Shown: in pieces, positions 40,369-48,790 of the stretch | Numbering within the stretch: position 1 is the stretch's first letter | Layout: the number at the start of each line of letters is the position of its first letter | Assembly (NCBI RefSeq): GCF_008386585.1 | Contig: NZ_VUOB01000062.1 | Coordinates: 1-64,000, forward strand | Direction of reading: 5' to 3' | DNA from: Solihabitans fulvus | GTDB lineage: Bacteria; Actinomycetota; Actinomycetes; Mycobacteriales; Pseudonocardiaceae | Length of the DNA stretch: 64,000 nucleotides | Program-made: the position numbers and the translations under genes | Notes under the pieces: generated by a model | What the model was told of the DNA's origin: nothing | What the model saw: only the letters and a program-made list of their open reading frames with translations | Database searches by the model: none

Positions 40369-42684
40369 ATGGCGACCGACAGCGGGGGCGACGCGCAGGA
40401 CACGGACGTCCGTGCCGGTGACGACGACGCCCGACACCATCACGGGTGGCCAGGCCTGCGGTTCCTGACCTGGCTGCCGGCCTGGTTCCGGTTCTCCGTC
40501 GTCGCCGTCATCGTGTTCGTCTGCGCGGTGGTCGCCTCGCGGCCCGGTGACGACCCCGCCCCGGTGCACCCCGTCGGCGACGTGGCCGCCGCGGCCAAGG
40601 CGCTGAACAGCCTCACCGACCCCAGCCCCGACCACGACCCCGCCGCCGACTTCCCCGCCGACTTCGTGAGCGTGCAGGGCACCGTCCCCAAGACGGTCCG
40701 GGGACCCGACGGCACGTTGCGCGCGATCAACCCCGGCGGCGGCTGCTCCGGCCCGGCCGGCGACACCGCCTGGGACTTCAGCGTCATCTGCGAGGCGCAC
40801 GACCTCGGCTACGACCTGCTGCGCTACGCCGAGCACCAGGGCCAGCAGCTCGGCCCGGACGCCCGCAGGCGGCTGGACGACCGGCTGACGGCGGACATGC
40901 GCGCCCGCTGCGACGGCAACCCGCGCGGCTCGCTGGCCGAGTGCCACGCCGTCGCCGACGTCTACACGGCCGGGCTGGTGGTCAACTCCTGGCGGCAGCG
41001 CTGGGGACCGCCCCGGCACGAGCCGGCCATCTCCTGGGCCGTCGGCATCGCGGCGATCGTCCTGCTGCTGATGGCCAGGATGCCCGGCCGCCGGGCCGGC
41101 AGGCGGCGGATCCCCGCGCCGCGCGTGGCGACGCTCCTGCCGGCCGCGCCGCGTCCGCCACCCGCCGACGCCCCGCACTACGACCGGTACGCGTCGTTCC
41201 TGCGGCTGGTGAGCCTGGCCGTCGTGGTGCTCGGGCAGTCCCTGCTGACCGTCGCCTACTGGGCCGGGGTCAGCGCGAACTGGCTGTGGCTGGTGACCTG
41301 GGTGGTCCAGGCCGCGCCGGTGTTCTTCTTCGCGGGCGGCCAGGCGAACCTGCTGAGCTGGCGTGCCGTGCAGGCCGAGCACGGCGGGTTCGGCCGCTAC
41401 CTGACCGAGCGGATCTCCTGGCTGCTGCGGCCGATGCTCGCGTTCGTGCTCGCCTGGGTGGTGCTGCCGCTGCCGCTCGACCTGCTGGAGGCGCCGTCGG
41501 AGCGGGTCGCGGCGCTGAGCAGGCTGATCGCGCACCCGCTGTGGTTCCTCGGCGTCTACCTCGGCGCGGTGGCCGCGACCCCGGTGATGGCGTGGCTGCA
41601 CCGCAGGCTGCGGTTCGCGGTGCCGCTCGGCCTCGGCGGGGCGGTCGCGCTGGTCGACGCGTGCCGGGTCGGCTTCGGCTGGGGCGCTGGCGGCTACGTG
41701 AACGTGGCGCTGGCCGCGTTGGTGCTGCAACAGCTCGGGTTCTGCTACGCCGACGGCGACCTGGCCCGGCTGTCCAGGCGAACCCTCGCCGTCGTCGGCG
41801 CGCTGTGCGTGCCGGCACTGCTGCTGCTCACCTCGGGCGGCGGCTACCCGCGAAACATGATGGGCACGCCGGCCGAACCGGCCTCCAACATCAACCCGCC
41901 CACCTTCTGCCTGCTCGTGCTCGGCGTCGGGCAGCTGTGCGTGGCGATGCTGCTGCGGGACCGGGTGTCGGCGTGGCTGGCCGGGCACCGGCAGTGGCGG
42001 CTGGTGTGCTTCGCCAAGTCGACGCCGATCACCCTCTACCTGGCCTACCTGACCGTGCTGACCGTCGTGCTCGCGCTGCTCGGCGTGCTGGACGGCCCGG
42101 TGGTCACCGCGCTCGGCTGGCTGACCGGCCCGCGCTGGCTCGCGGTGCTCGCCGTGCTGCTGGTGCCGGCCCTGGTGCTGTGCCACCGCTTCGAGCGGCG
42201 CGTCCAGCTGTTCTCCCCGGTCGAGGGCATCGAGTCGCACCGGGGCAGGCTCGCCGCCACGCTCGGGGTGTTCTACGGGGCGCTCGGCGCGCTCGGCTTC
42301 GTGGTGACGGGGTTCGCCGGGAGCAGGGCGACGCTGGTCGTGCTGCCGGTCGACTCGCTCCAGAACCTGGTGCACCTGCTGCTGGGCTGGTACCTGGTGC
42401 ACACCGCGCGGGTCGGCAGCTGCCACCGGCGGCTGCCCTGGCTGCTGACCGCCGTGGCCTGCGTGCCGCCGCTGCTGGACCCCGCGCCGGACCCGCTGGT
42501 CGTCGGCCTGCACGCGGCCACGATCTGCGTCGCGCTGCTCGCGGCGCTGCCGGGCCGCGCGCCCGGCGGGCCGGTCAGGCCCGGGTGGAATCGACTGTTG
42601 CCGCCGATGCTGCGCCTGCCGGCGCCGACCAGCGCTGCTCGATCCGACCGAAGCGCCACACCGCCAACGCAACCAGCCAGGTGA
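40369..42684 (+). CDS. Fusion: phospholipase A2 domain + acyltransferase-3 membrane domain + DUF4383-like end
   Basis: 771 aa. A membrane segment (about 38-57) is followed by an extracytoplasmic prokaryotic phospholipase A2-like domain (about 115-205). This has CSGPAGDTAWDFSVIC and the catalytic EAHDLGYDLLRYAE, with His144-Asp145, Cys126 and Cys141. Residues about 225-245 cross the membrane again. An acyltransferase-3 domain with about ten membrane segments spans 270-630. A final segment (VFYGALGALGFVVTGFAG, LQNLVHLLLGWYLVH) resembles DUF4383. A lipase and an acyltransferase in one chain suggests removal and transfer of lipid acyl groups at the membrane; this is inference. ATG 40369 has no close ribosome site. 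Its 3' end overlaps the convergent NiCoT gene by 110 nt. Confidence 0.75.
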   Translation: MATDSGGDAQDTDVRAGDDDARHHHGWPGLRFLTWLPAWFRFSVVAVIVFVCAVVASRPGDDPAPVHPVGDVAAAAKALNSLTDPSPDHDPAADFPADFVSVQGTVPKTVRGPDGTLRAINPGGGCSGPAGDTAWDFSVICEAHDLGYDLLRYAEHQGQQLGPDARRRLDDRLTADMRARCDGNPRGSLAECHAVADVYTAGLVVNSWRQRWGPPRHEPAISWAVGIAAIVLLLMARMPGRRAGRRRIPAPRVATLLPAAPRPPPADAPHYDRYASFLRLVSLAVVVLGQSLLTVAYWAGVSANWLWLVTWVVQAAPVFFFAGGQANLLSWRAVQAEHGGFGRYLTERISWLLRPMLAFVLAWVVLPLPLDLLEAPSERVAALSRLIAHPLWFLGVYLGAVAATPVMAWLHRRLRFAVPLGLGGAVALVDACRVGFGWGAGGYVNVALAALVLQQLGFCYADGDLARLSRRTLAVVGALCVPALLLLTSGGGYPRNMMGTPAEPASNINPPTFCLLVLGVGQLCVAMLLRDRVSAWLAGHRQWRLVCFAKSTPITLYLAYLTVLTVVLALLGVLDGPVVTALGWLTGPRWLAVLAVLLVPALVLCHRFERRVQLFSPVEGIESHRGRLAATLGVFYGALGALGFVVTGFAGSRATLVVLPVDSLQNLVHLLLGWYLVHTARVGSCHRRLPWLLTAVACVPPLLDPAPDPLVVGLHAATICVALLAALPGRAPGGPVRPGWNRLLPPMLRLPAPTSAARSDRSATPPTQPAR

Positions 42685-43708
42685 CCGCGAACAGCGCCAC
42701 GATCGCGTAGCCGACGTAGTTGAGGTCGAGGCCGGCGATCCAGCCAAGTGGGCCGGACTCGATCCCCAGCTTCCTGGCCAGCAGGCCGACCAGCTCGACG
42801 AGCCCGATCACCAGCGCGACGGCGACGGACAGGCCGGTCACGGTCATGTTGTAGAAGACCTTGCGGACCGGCTTGGCGAACGCCCAGCCGTAGGCGAAGT
42901 TCATGAAGCAGCCGTCGATCGAGTCGAGCAGGCTCATGCCGGCCGCGAACAGGATCGGCAGCACCAGGATCGCGTACCAGGGCAGGTTGAACGCGGCCGC
43001 GCCGCCTGCGAGCACCAGCAGCGAGATCTCGGTCGCGGTGTCGAAGCCGAGGCCGAACAGCAGGCCGAGCGGGTACATCTGCCACGGCTTGCGCACGGCC
43101 TTGGTGAGCCCGCCGAGCCAGCGGCTCATGAAGCCGCGCTCGTTCAGCCTGCGCTCCAGCTCGGCCTCGTCGAAGGTGCCGCTGCGCATCTGCCGGAACA
43201 CCTTCACGATGCCGCGCAGCACGACCAGGTTGATGATGCCGATGATCAGCAGGAAGACGCCGGACACCAGGGTGCCGACGATGCCGGTGACCGAGTGCAG
43301 GGTGGAGCCGTCGTCCTGCACCTGGCCGGCCAGCGCCCGCACCCCGATGCCGAGCAGGAAGCACATCACGAACACGACGCTGGAGTGCCCGAGGGAGAAC
43401 CAGAAGCCGACCGAGAGGGGCCGCCGGTCGTGCTCGCTGCCCTCCTGGGTCATCAGCTTCCTGGTGGTGTTGTCGATCGCGGCGATGTGGTCGGCGTCGA
43501 AGGCGTGCCGCATGCCGAGCGTGTAGGCGGTGAGCCCGAGGCCGACGCTGAACACCGCGCCGTCGCCGAGGTCGTAGTTCTTCGGCGCGACGAGCAGGAA
43601 CAGCGTGCCCCAGCCCACGACGTGCAGCAGGGCGATGAAGCCCGCCATCCCGGCGATGCTGGTCCACTCCCGCTTGCCCAGCGTCTTCGCTGTCCTCGGC
43701 GCCGCCAT
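42575..43708 (-). CDS. Nickel/cobalt transporter (NiCoT, HoxN/NixA family)
   Basis: 377 aa with about eight membrane segments. The NiCoT signatures are present: RHAFDADHIAAIDN, FSLGHSSVVF and LGLLFGLGFDTATEI. It imports Ni2+ or Co2+ with high affinity for urease, hydrogenase or cobalamin. ATG 43708 (MAAPRTAKT) is preferred over ATG 43714, because AGGAGG ends 2 nt before the first ATG and 7-8 nt before the second. A palindrome ACCAGA-T-TCTGGT (43737-43749) lies 29 nt upstream and may be a metal-regulator site. No cobalamin riboswitch was recognised. Confidence 0.93.
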   Translation of the reverse strand: MAAPRTAKTLGKREWTSIAGMAGFIALLHVVGWGTLFLLVAPKNYDLGDGAVFSVGLGLTAYTLGMRHAFDADHIAAIDNTTRKLMTQEGSEHDRRPLSVGFWFSLGHSSVVFVMCFLLGIGVRALAGQVQDDGSTLHSVTGIVGTLVSGVFLLIIGIINLVVLRGIVKVFRQMRSGTFDEAELERRLNERGFMSRWLGGLTKAVRKPWQMYPLGLLFGLGFDTATEISLLVLAGGAAAFNLPWYAILVLPILFAAGMSLLDSIDGCFMNFAYGWAFAKPVRKVFYNMTVTGLSVAVALVIGLVELVGLLARKLGIESGPLGWIAGLDLNYVGYAIVALFAVTWLVALAVWRFGRIEQRWSAPAGAASAATVDSTRA

Positions 43709-43736
43709 GGTCATTCCTCCTAGTCCCGGTTCTACG

Positions 43737-43749
43737 ACCAGATTCTGGT
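43737..43749. promoter_or_regulatory. 6-1-6 palindrome upstream of NiCoT
   Basis: ACCAGATTCTGGT is a perfect inverted repeat around one base, 29 nt before the NiCoT start. It could be an operator for a nickel- or cobalt-responsive repressor, but it does not clearly match the consensus of Nur or NikR. Confidence 0.35.
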
Positions 43750-43809
43750 ACTTGCCACCTCCTGGCGACAGGTCTGGACGGGTGCGAGTGTTTCAGATCG
43801 CAACGATCT

Positions 43810-44958
43810 TTAGCTTTTCCTGGCGAAACGGCGGATCCTCGTCGGCCGGAGCGCCGCGATCAACAGCGTCAGCAGCACGGTCAGCACGAGCGCGAACACG
43901 GGCAGCCACAGCAGCCGCGCCAGGATCCAGCCGGGGCCGTCCGGGGTCGTGTGCAGGCCGGGCAGCGTGCCGAACGCCCCCGCCACCAGCGTCACCACCG
44001 CGAGCGAGCTCTGGTGCAGCAGGAAGATCGGCAGGGCGCGGGCGTTCACGCCGCGCACCAGCGCCGCGACCCTCGGCCGCGCGGAGATCCTGGTCAGCAG
44101 CGGCACCGCCAGCAGCACCGCGCCGGTCTGCGCGGCGGCCAGCGCCAGCGTCGCCGCCGACGGCGGGGCCAGGTTGGACCGGAGCTGGCCGGGCACGCCG
44201 ACCGCGCTCACCGGGTAGTGCGCGACCAACACCAGCAGCGCGTACGCCGCGATCCCGCCGAACAGCAGGCCGAAGGCCATCCCGCGCGGCACCGACCGCC
44301 GCCGCCAGGCGAGGCCGAACTGCCAGGCCGCGCCCCACACGAACAGCTCGTTGAGCTGGTTCCACGGCGCCGGCACCGCGAAGTCCACCAGCACGGCGAG
44401 CGCGGCGGGCACGAGCGCGGCGGCGAGGCCGAGCCGGTCGTCCAGCCAGCTGGCCAGCGGGGTCACCGCGAGCATCAGCAGGTAGACGCCGAGGAACCAC
44501 AGCGGCGTCGTGATCAGGTAGACCAGCGTGGACACCGTCACCTGCGGCAGGCCGCGCGCGGACAGGCCGAACAGCACCGCGGCCCAGCAGCCGAGCAGCA
44601 CCGCGACCGGCACGGCGAGCGCGCCGAGCTTGCGGCCCCACCAGGCGAACACCGAGCCGCGCCGCGCCGCATAGCTGGCCGCGGCGGCGTACCCGCCGGT
44701 CAGGAAGAACAGGCCGAGCGTCTGGCAGAACCAGCTCACCGGCACGAGCCCCGGCATGAAACGGAGCGGGCTGTCCACGGACAGGCCGTTCACCCCGGAC
44801 ACCAGGGCCGTGACGAGCCAGTGCCCGCCAACGACCCCGGCGACGGCCAACACCCGCACGGTGTCCACCACCGGATTCCGCGTCGACGCGCCCACCGGTT
44901 TTGCCCTTTCCACGGTGCTGTCCACGTTGGTGATCGCTGTCGCGACGGCAGTGCTCAT
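43810..44958 (-). CDS. Acyltransferase-3 family membrane protein
   Basis: 382 aa. About ten membrane segments; the N-terminal VVDTVRVLAVAGVVGGHWLV contains the His of the acyltransferase-3 active site, and FFLTGGYAAAASY is the second hallmark. It transfers acyl groups across or at the membrane; the substrate is unknown. The ATG at 44958 overlaps the hydrolase stop (ATGA), and AAGGAGGTCACCC lies just upstream within that gene, so translation is coupled. The partner hydrolase is secreted, suggesting a paired modification and removal activity. Confidence 0.88.
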   Translation of the reverse strand: MSTAVATAITNVDSTVERAKPVGASTRNPVVDTVRVLAVAGVVGGHWLVTALVSGVNGLSVDSPLRFMPGLVPVSWFCQTLGLFFLTGGYAAAASYAARRGSVFAWWGRKLGALAVPVAVLLGCWAAVLFGLSARGLPQVTVSTLVYLITTPLWFLGVYLLMLAVTPLASWLDDRLGLAAALVPAALAVLVDFAVPAPWNQLNELFVWGAAWQFGLAWRRRSVPRGMAFGLLFGGIAAYALLVLVAHYPVSAVGVPGQLRSNLAPPSAATLALAAAQTGAVLLAVPLLTRISARPRVAALVRGVNARALPIFLLHQSSLAVVTLVAGAFGTLPGLHTTPDGPGWILARLLWLPVFALVLTVLLTLLIAALRPTRIRRFARKS

Positions 44959-45848
44959 CGGGTGACCTCCTTGACCTGTCCTGCGGCGATCCGGGCGAGG
45001 TTGCGCAGCGACTCGGTGCCCGGTTGGTAGTAGTCCTCGTGTTTCACCGCGCCGGCCACCGAGAACGGCCGTGCGCCGAAGTCCGGGTCGGTCGGGTCGG
45101 GCCCGTGGCCGAGGTCGCCGATGCGCACGTTCGGCACCCACTTCGTCCAGTCGTCGACGGCCCGCGCCGCCCACACCCGCGCGGTGGTGTGCAGGGCGGC
45201 CGCCGAGTCGGCGCGCACGCCGGGGCTGCCGGTGAACACCAGGTCGTCCGCCGGCAGGTCGTGCGCGGCCAGCCCGCAGACCACCGAGCCGTAGCTGTGG
45301 CAGAACAGGCGAAGCGGCACGCCGGGCCGCACCGCGGCGAGGCCGCGCACGAAACCGGTCAGCGCGACGGCCCCTGCCCTGGCCAGCCGGCCGGTGGCCG
45401 CGTCGACGCCGACACCCTCCGGCGTCTGGTAGCCGAGCCAGGCGATCACGGCCGTGCCGTCGCCGGACTCGCGGTGCAGCGCCTCGGCCATCCCGTACGG
45501 CGAGCGCAGCGGGGTGCTCGCGTTGTCGAAGCGCGGCAGGTCGACGTCCGACCCCGGCACCACGACCGCGATGCTGGTGGCCCGAGCGAGGTCGCCGAAC
45601 ACCACGGCGATCCGGCCGCGGCCGCGCGCGTCGAACAGCAGCAGCTGCTCGCCCGCCCACCGCGTGCCACCGGCGTTGTGCTGGTTGGCCAGGTAGCGCT
45701 GCTCGATGGGCGCGCCGTCCTGGTTGCCGACCGCCTCGGCCGGGGCCGGGCCGGTGAGCACCTCCTGTGCGCTGGCCGGCTGGCCGGCCGAGACGGTGAC
45801 CAGCGCGGCGAGTGCGAAGGCGAGCAGCCCCGCCGTTGTCCTCTTCAT
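44955..45848 (-). CDS. Secreted alpha/beta hydrolase (DUF1023-type)
   Basis: 297 aa. Signal peptide RTTAGLLAFALAALVTVSAG with cleavage near ASAQ. The nucleophile elbow LFCHSYGSVVCG and the preceding VVVPGSDVDLPRFDN match actinobacterial DUF1023 hydrolases. It acts on an extracytoplasmic ester or amide, substrate unknown. It is followed by the coupled acyltransferase gene. The 17-bp motif at 45905-45922 lies 57 nt upstream, at the same distance as in front of the histidine kinase gene, so the adjacent two-component system probably controls it. Confidence 0.88.
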   Translation of the reverse strand: MKRTTAGLLAFALAALVTVSAGQPASAQEVLTGPAPAEAVGNQDGAPIEQRYLANQHNAGGTRWAGEQLLLFDARGRGRIAVVFGDLARATSIAVVVPGSDVDLPRFDNASTPLRSPYGMAEALHRESGDGTAVIAWLGYQTPEGVGVDAATGRLARAGAVALTGFVRGLAAVRPGVPLRLFCHSYGSVVCGLAAHDLPADDLVFTGSPGVRADSAAALHTTARVWAARAVDDWTKWVPNVRIGDLGHGPDPTDPDFGARPFSVAGAVKHEDYYQPGTESLRNLARIAAGQVKEVTR

Positions 45849-45904
45849 GGGGCGAACGCTAGGAAGGTGACGCCCTCCGAAGCGTCACTCCGCAGCGCCA
45901 TCTC

Positions 45905-45922
45905 CCGGGTGCTACCCGGGTA
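45905..45922. promoter_or_regulatory. Shared promoter motif, probable response-regulator site (copy 1)
   Basis: CCGGGTGCTACCCGGGTA, of which 17 bases recur exactly at 48071-48087. It contains the palindrome TACCCGGGTA and lies 57 nt before the secreted hydrolase start. Confidence 0.65.
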
Positions 45923-45943
45923 TCAGAACGAGCGGTATGAGAA

Positions 45944-46630
45944 CTACGGCCGGGGCGAAACCAAGCCGCTCTCGTAGGCCACGATCACGGCCTGGGCGCG
46001 GTCCCGCAGCCCCAGCTTGGTGAGCACCCGGCTGACATGTGTCTTCACCGTCTGCTCGGCCAGCACCAGCGTCGCGGCGATCTCGGCGTTGGACAGGCCC
46101 TGCGCGACGAGGCCGAGCACCTCGGTCTCCCGCTCGGTCAGCGCGGACAGCGCCTCCGGCCGGACCCGGACGCCGCGTTCCACGGGCTGCGCCTTGACGA
46201 AGTCCTCGATCAGCCGCCTGGTCACCGACGGCGCGAGCAGCGCCTCTCCCTGGGCCACCACGCGCACCCCGGCGAGCAGCTCGCTCGCCGGGGCGTGCTT
46301 GAGCAGGAACCCGCTCGCGCCGGCCCGCAGCGCCTCGTACACGTAGTCGTCCAGCTCGAAGGTGGTCAGGATCAGCACCTTCGGCTGGTTCTGGTGCGAG
46401 CCGTCCAGGATCAGCCGGGTGGCGGCCAGGCCGTCCATCTCCGGCATCCGGATGTCCATCAGCACCACGTCGGGGCCGAGCCCGTCGGTGTGCAGGGCAC
46501 GCGCGACCCGCACCGCGTCCCTGCCGTTCTCGGCGGTGCCGACGACCTCGATGTCGGCCTGCGCGGCCAACAGCGCGGAGAAGCCCTCCCGCACCATCGC
46601 CTGGTCGTCGACGACGAGCACCCTGATCAC
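45944..46630 (-). CDS. NarL/LuxR-family response regulator
   Basis: 228 aa. Receiver domain with phosphorylation Asp in DVVLMDIRMPEMDG and conserved LVVDDQAMVREGF and LLKHAPASEL; C-terminal LuxR helix-turn-helix in ALTERETEVLGLVAQGLSNAEIAATLVLAEQTVKTHVSRVL. GTG 46630 (VIRVLVVDD) or GTG 46639 starts it. It is the second gene of the kinase-regulator operon, 65 nt after the kinase stop. The shared motif before the kinase and hydrolase genes is its likely binding site. Confidence 0.93.
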   Translation of the reverse strand: MIRVLVVDDQAMVREGFSALLAAQADIEVVGTAENGRDAVRVARALHTDGLGPDVVLMDIRMPEMDGLAATRLILDGSHQNQPKVLILTTFELDDYVYEALRAGASGFLLKHAPASELLAGVRVVAQGEALLAPSVTRRLIEDFVKAQPVERGVRVRPEALSALTERETEVLGLVAQGLSNAEIAATLVLAEQTVKTHVSRVLTKLGLRDRAQAVIVAYESGLVSPRP

Positions 46631-46695
46631 GGGCCCCACCCTAGTGCGGCCGGCTGGCCCACCACACCGCGTCCTCGACGGGGTCGATCAGCGAG

Positions 46696-48012
46696 CTAGT
46701 CGATCGGCAGCACCGCGCGGACCTCGAAGCCTCCATCCACAGTGGATTCCGCCGTCACCACGCCGCCGTGCAGCTGGGCCCGTTCCCACATGCCGGCAAG
46801 GCCGTTGCCGCCGCTGCGCCCGGTCGTCACCGACGGCGGCAGCTCGGCGGGCCAGTTGCGCACCTCGATCTCCAGCGCGTTGTCGATCCGGCGCAGCCGC
46901 ACCGCGACGGCCGCGCCTGGCGCGTGCCGGCGGGCGTTGGTCAGCGCCTCCTGCACGATCCGGTACGCGGTGAGCCCGAGCACCTCGCCGACTCCGTCCG
47001 CGATGTCGGCGGGCTTCTCGAGCGTCACCACGACCCCGGCCTGCCGGGTCGTCGCGACCAGCTCGGCGATCTGGTCGAGCCCGGGTTGCGGCGCGAGCTC
47101 GGCCGCCTGGTCGGAGGTGCGCAGCACGCCGAGCAGCCGCTGCATGTCCATGATCGCCGCCCTGGCCAGCTCGCCGATCTCGGCGAACTCCTTGACGCCG
47201 TCCTCCGGCATGCCCTGCACCCGGTAGGGCGCGGTCTCGCAGCGGACCGCCACCATCGACATGTGGTGCGCGACCACGTCGTGCATCTCCCTGGCGATCC
47301 GCGCCCGCTCGGCCAGCCGCGCCTGCTCCAGTTGCGCCTGCGCGGAGCGCTGTTCCTGCACGGCGATCGCCCGTTTGGCCCGTCCGCGCGAACCGAAGCT
47401 GTGCGCGACGACCAGGACGAGGACGACGATCACGAGCGCGACCACGTAGGAGTTCGTGTAGGACTTCGTCGATTCCTCGTCACCGAACGCGGTGATCCAG
47501 CCGAGCACGACCGCGGTGATCACGCCGGCGCTGGCCACGTAGCCCGCGCTGCACCGGAAACCGACGGCGGCCAGCACGGGGAAATAGGCGGCGAACTGCC
47601 ACGGCTGGAACACGTTGTGCAGGTCCGACGCCATGCCGGGCGGGCCGCCGGGGTGCGAGCCGTCGATGGTCGGCAGCGTCATCAGCCACCTGGCCAGCAG
47701 CAGGGTCAGGGTGGCCAGCCGCCAGGCGTCCAGCGGCCGCCGCACCGCGAGCACGAGCGGCACGGCGGTCAACACGAACAGCAGCGGCCACCAGCCCGCC
47801 GGCTTGTGCCGGCTGACGTAGTAGACGCTGGCGAGGATGGAGACGACGCCGGCGTAGACGATCACCAGGAACCAGCCGAGTCGGCGGAGCCTGCGCTGCG
47901 ACGGCTTCTCGTCGCGCGGCGGGGCCGGCGCGTACGGCGGGGACCACAGCAGCGTCTGCGCGAAGGTCGTCATGACGTTGCGCAGCGGGCTGGGGTTGGG
48001 CGAGGGGTTCAT
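46696..48012 (-). CDS. Sensor histidine kinase (HisKA_3 family)
   Basis: 438 aa. A cytoplasmic Pro-rich N-terminus and about five to six membrane segments (50-210) form the sensor. The phospho-acceptor His is in ERARIAREMHDVVAHHMSM, and the ATPase part has EALTNARRHAPGA and GRSGGNGLAGMWERA. The signal is probably in the membrane or envelope because no extracellular domain is visible. It forms an operon with the response regulator. A copy of the 17-bp motif lies 59 nt upstream, consistent with autoregulation. Confidence 0.93.
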   Translation of the reverse strand: MNPSPNPSPLRNVMTTFAQTLLWSPPYAPAPPRDEKPSQRRLRRLGWFLVIVYAGVVSILASVYYVSRHKPAGWWPLLFVLTAVPLVLAVRRPLDAWRLATLTLLLARWLMTLPTIDGSHPGGPPGMASDLHNVFQPWQFAAYFPVLAAVGFRCSAGYVASAGVITAVVLGWITAFGDEESTKSYTNSYVVALVIVVLVLVVAHSFGSRGRAKRAIAVQEQRSAQAQLEQARLAERARIAREMHDVVAHHMSMVAVRCETAPYRVQGMPEDGVKEFAEIGELARAAIMDMQRLLGVLRTSDQAAELAPQPGLDQIAELVATTRQAGVVVTLEKPADIADGVGEVLGLTAYRIVQEALTNARRHAPGAAVAVRLRRIDNALEIEVRNWPAELPPSVTTGRSGGNGLAGMWERAQLHGGVVTAESTVDGGFEVRAVLPID

Positions 48013-48070
48013 CGTGCGCCGATGCTATGCGGCGGTACGGGGTCCGGCATTGGCCCCTGGCGTGATTTTT

Positions 48071-48087
48071 CGGGTGCTACCCGGGTA
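48071..48087. promoter_or_regulatory. Shared promoter motif, probable response-regulator site (copy 2)
   Basis: CGGGTGCTACCCGGGTA, identical to bases at 45906-45922. It stands 59 nt before the histidine kinase start, nearly the same distance and same orientation as before the hydrolase gene. Confidence 0.65.
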
Positions 48088-48199
48088 CTACGCCGGTGCG
48101 CGTCCGCGTCAACGGTGACCGAGCGTGCACCTATTGAGGCTTCCGCCAGCCGCCCCCCACCCGGTAGGCAGGTAGTGAGCCGCAGACGCGGACCCTGTG

Positions 48200-48715
48200 A
48201 TGGAAGATGGCCCGATGGACCCGGAGCATGATCCAGATCGCCGGCTGCGGCTGACCGCCGTGGCGAGCGAGGCGCTGGCCGCCGCCAAGGCCGGGGAGGA
48301 TGCTGTCGCGGTCGACCTGGTGACGGGCTTCCTGAGTGGTTCGCCCGAGGCGGACACGGACATTCGCGAGTTGGTGCTGCTGCTGTTCTCCGAGTGCAGC
48401 GGGATGGTGGCGGCGCTGGGGTCCGGCGGGGCGACGCCGGTGAAGATGCAGGTGTTCGACGAGGACGGCCAGGAGGTGCCGATCGACGACGCCGACCCGC
48501 CGGTCCGCACGGCGATCCGCACGCTGCTGGCCGAGGTGCACGGCGACGAGGCCGCCGCGCAGGAACAGATCGAGATCGCGCTGGCCAACGGCGCGCCGCA
48601 GGAACTGGCCACGGTGGTGCTCCAGGCCCTGCGCTGGACGCTGAAGCTCGCCACCGAATGCCACACCCGCGAACTCGCGGTCGTGCCCTGGATCGCCGAG
48701 GCGCTGGAGGACTGA
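48200..48715 (+). CDS. Conserved hypothetical actinobacterial protein
   Basis: 171 aa, family not recognised. It is an acidic, mostly helical soluble protein with no signal peptide or membrane segment. Recognisable stretches are AVASEALAAAKAGEDAVAVD, LVLLLFSECSGMVAALGS and ELAVVPWIAEALED. ATG 48200 is used; GTG 48197 and ATG 48215 are possible. It is divergent from the two-component operon and 75 nt before the Gfo/Idh/MocA gene, but nothing ties it functionally to either. Confidence 0.6.
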   Translation: MEDGPMDPEHDPDRRLRLTAVASEALAAAKAGEDAVAVDLVTGFLSGSPEADTDIRELVLLLFSECSGMVAALGSGGATPVKMQVFDEDGQEVPIDDADPPVRTAIRTLLAEVHGDEAAAQEQIEIALANGAPQELATVVLQALRWTLKLATECHTRELAVVPWIAEALED

Positions 48716-48790
48716 CGACGCGCGGTCTCGGAGATCGGCGGCAAACCCGTCATCGAGCACGATTCGGCGGCGGCTGAATATGGTTGGCGC

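Noticed and set aside
43715..43810. Cobalamin or nickel riboswitch upstream of the NiCoT gene
   Set aside because: Conserved B12-box and multi-stem cores are not recognisable and the gap is short; only a small palindrome is present.
48716..48790. Functional link between the hypothetical protein and the Gfo/Idh/MocA gene
   Set aside because: They are co-directional with a 75-nt gap, but nothing in either sequence indicates a shared pathway.
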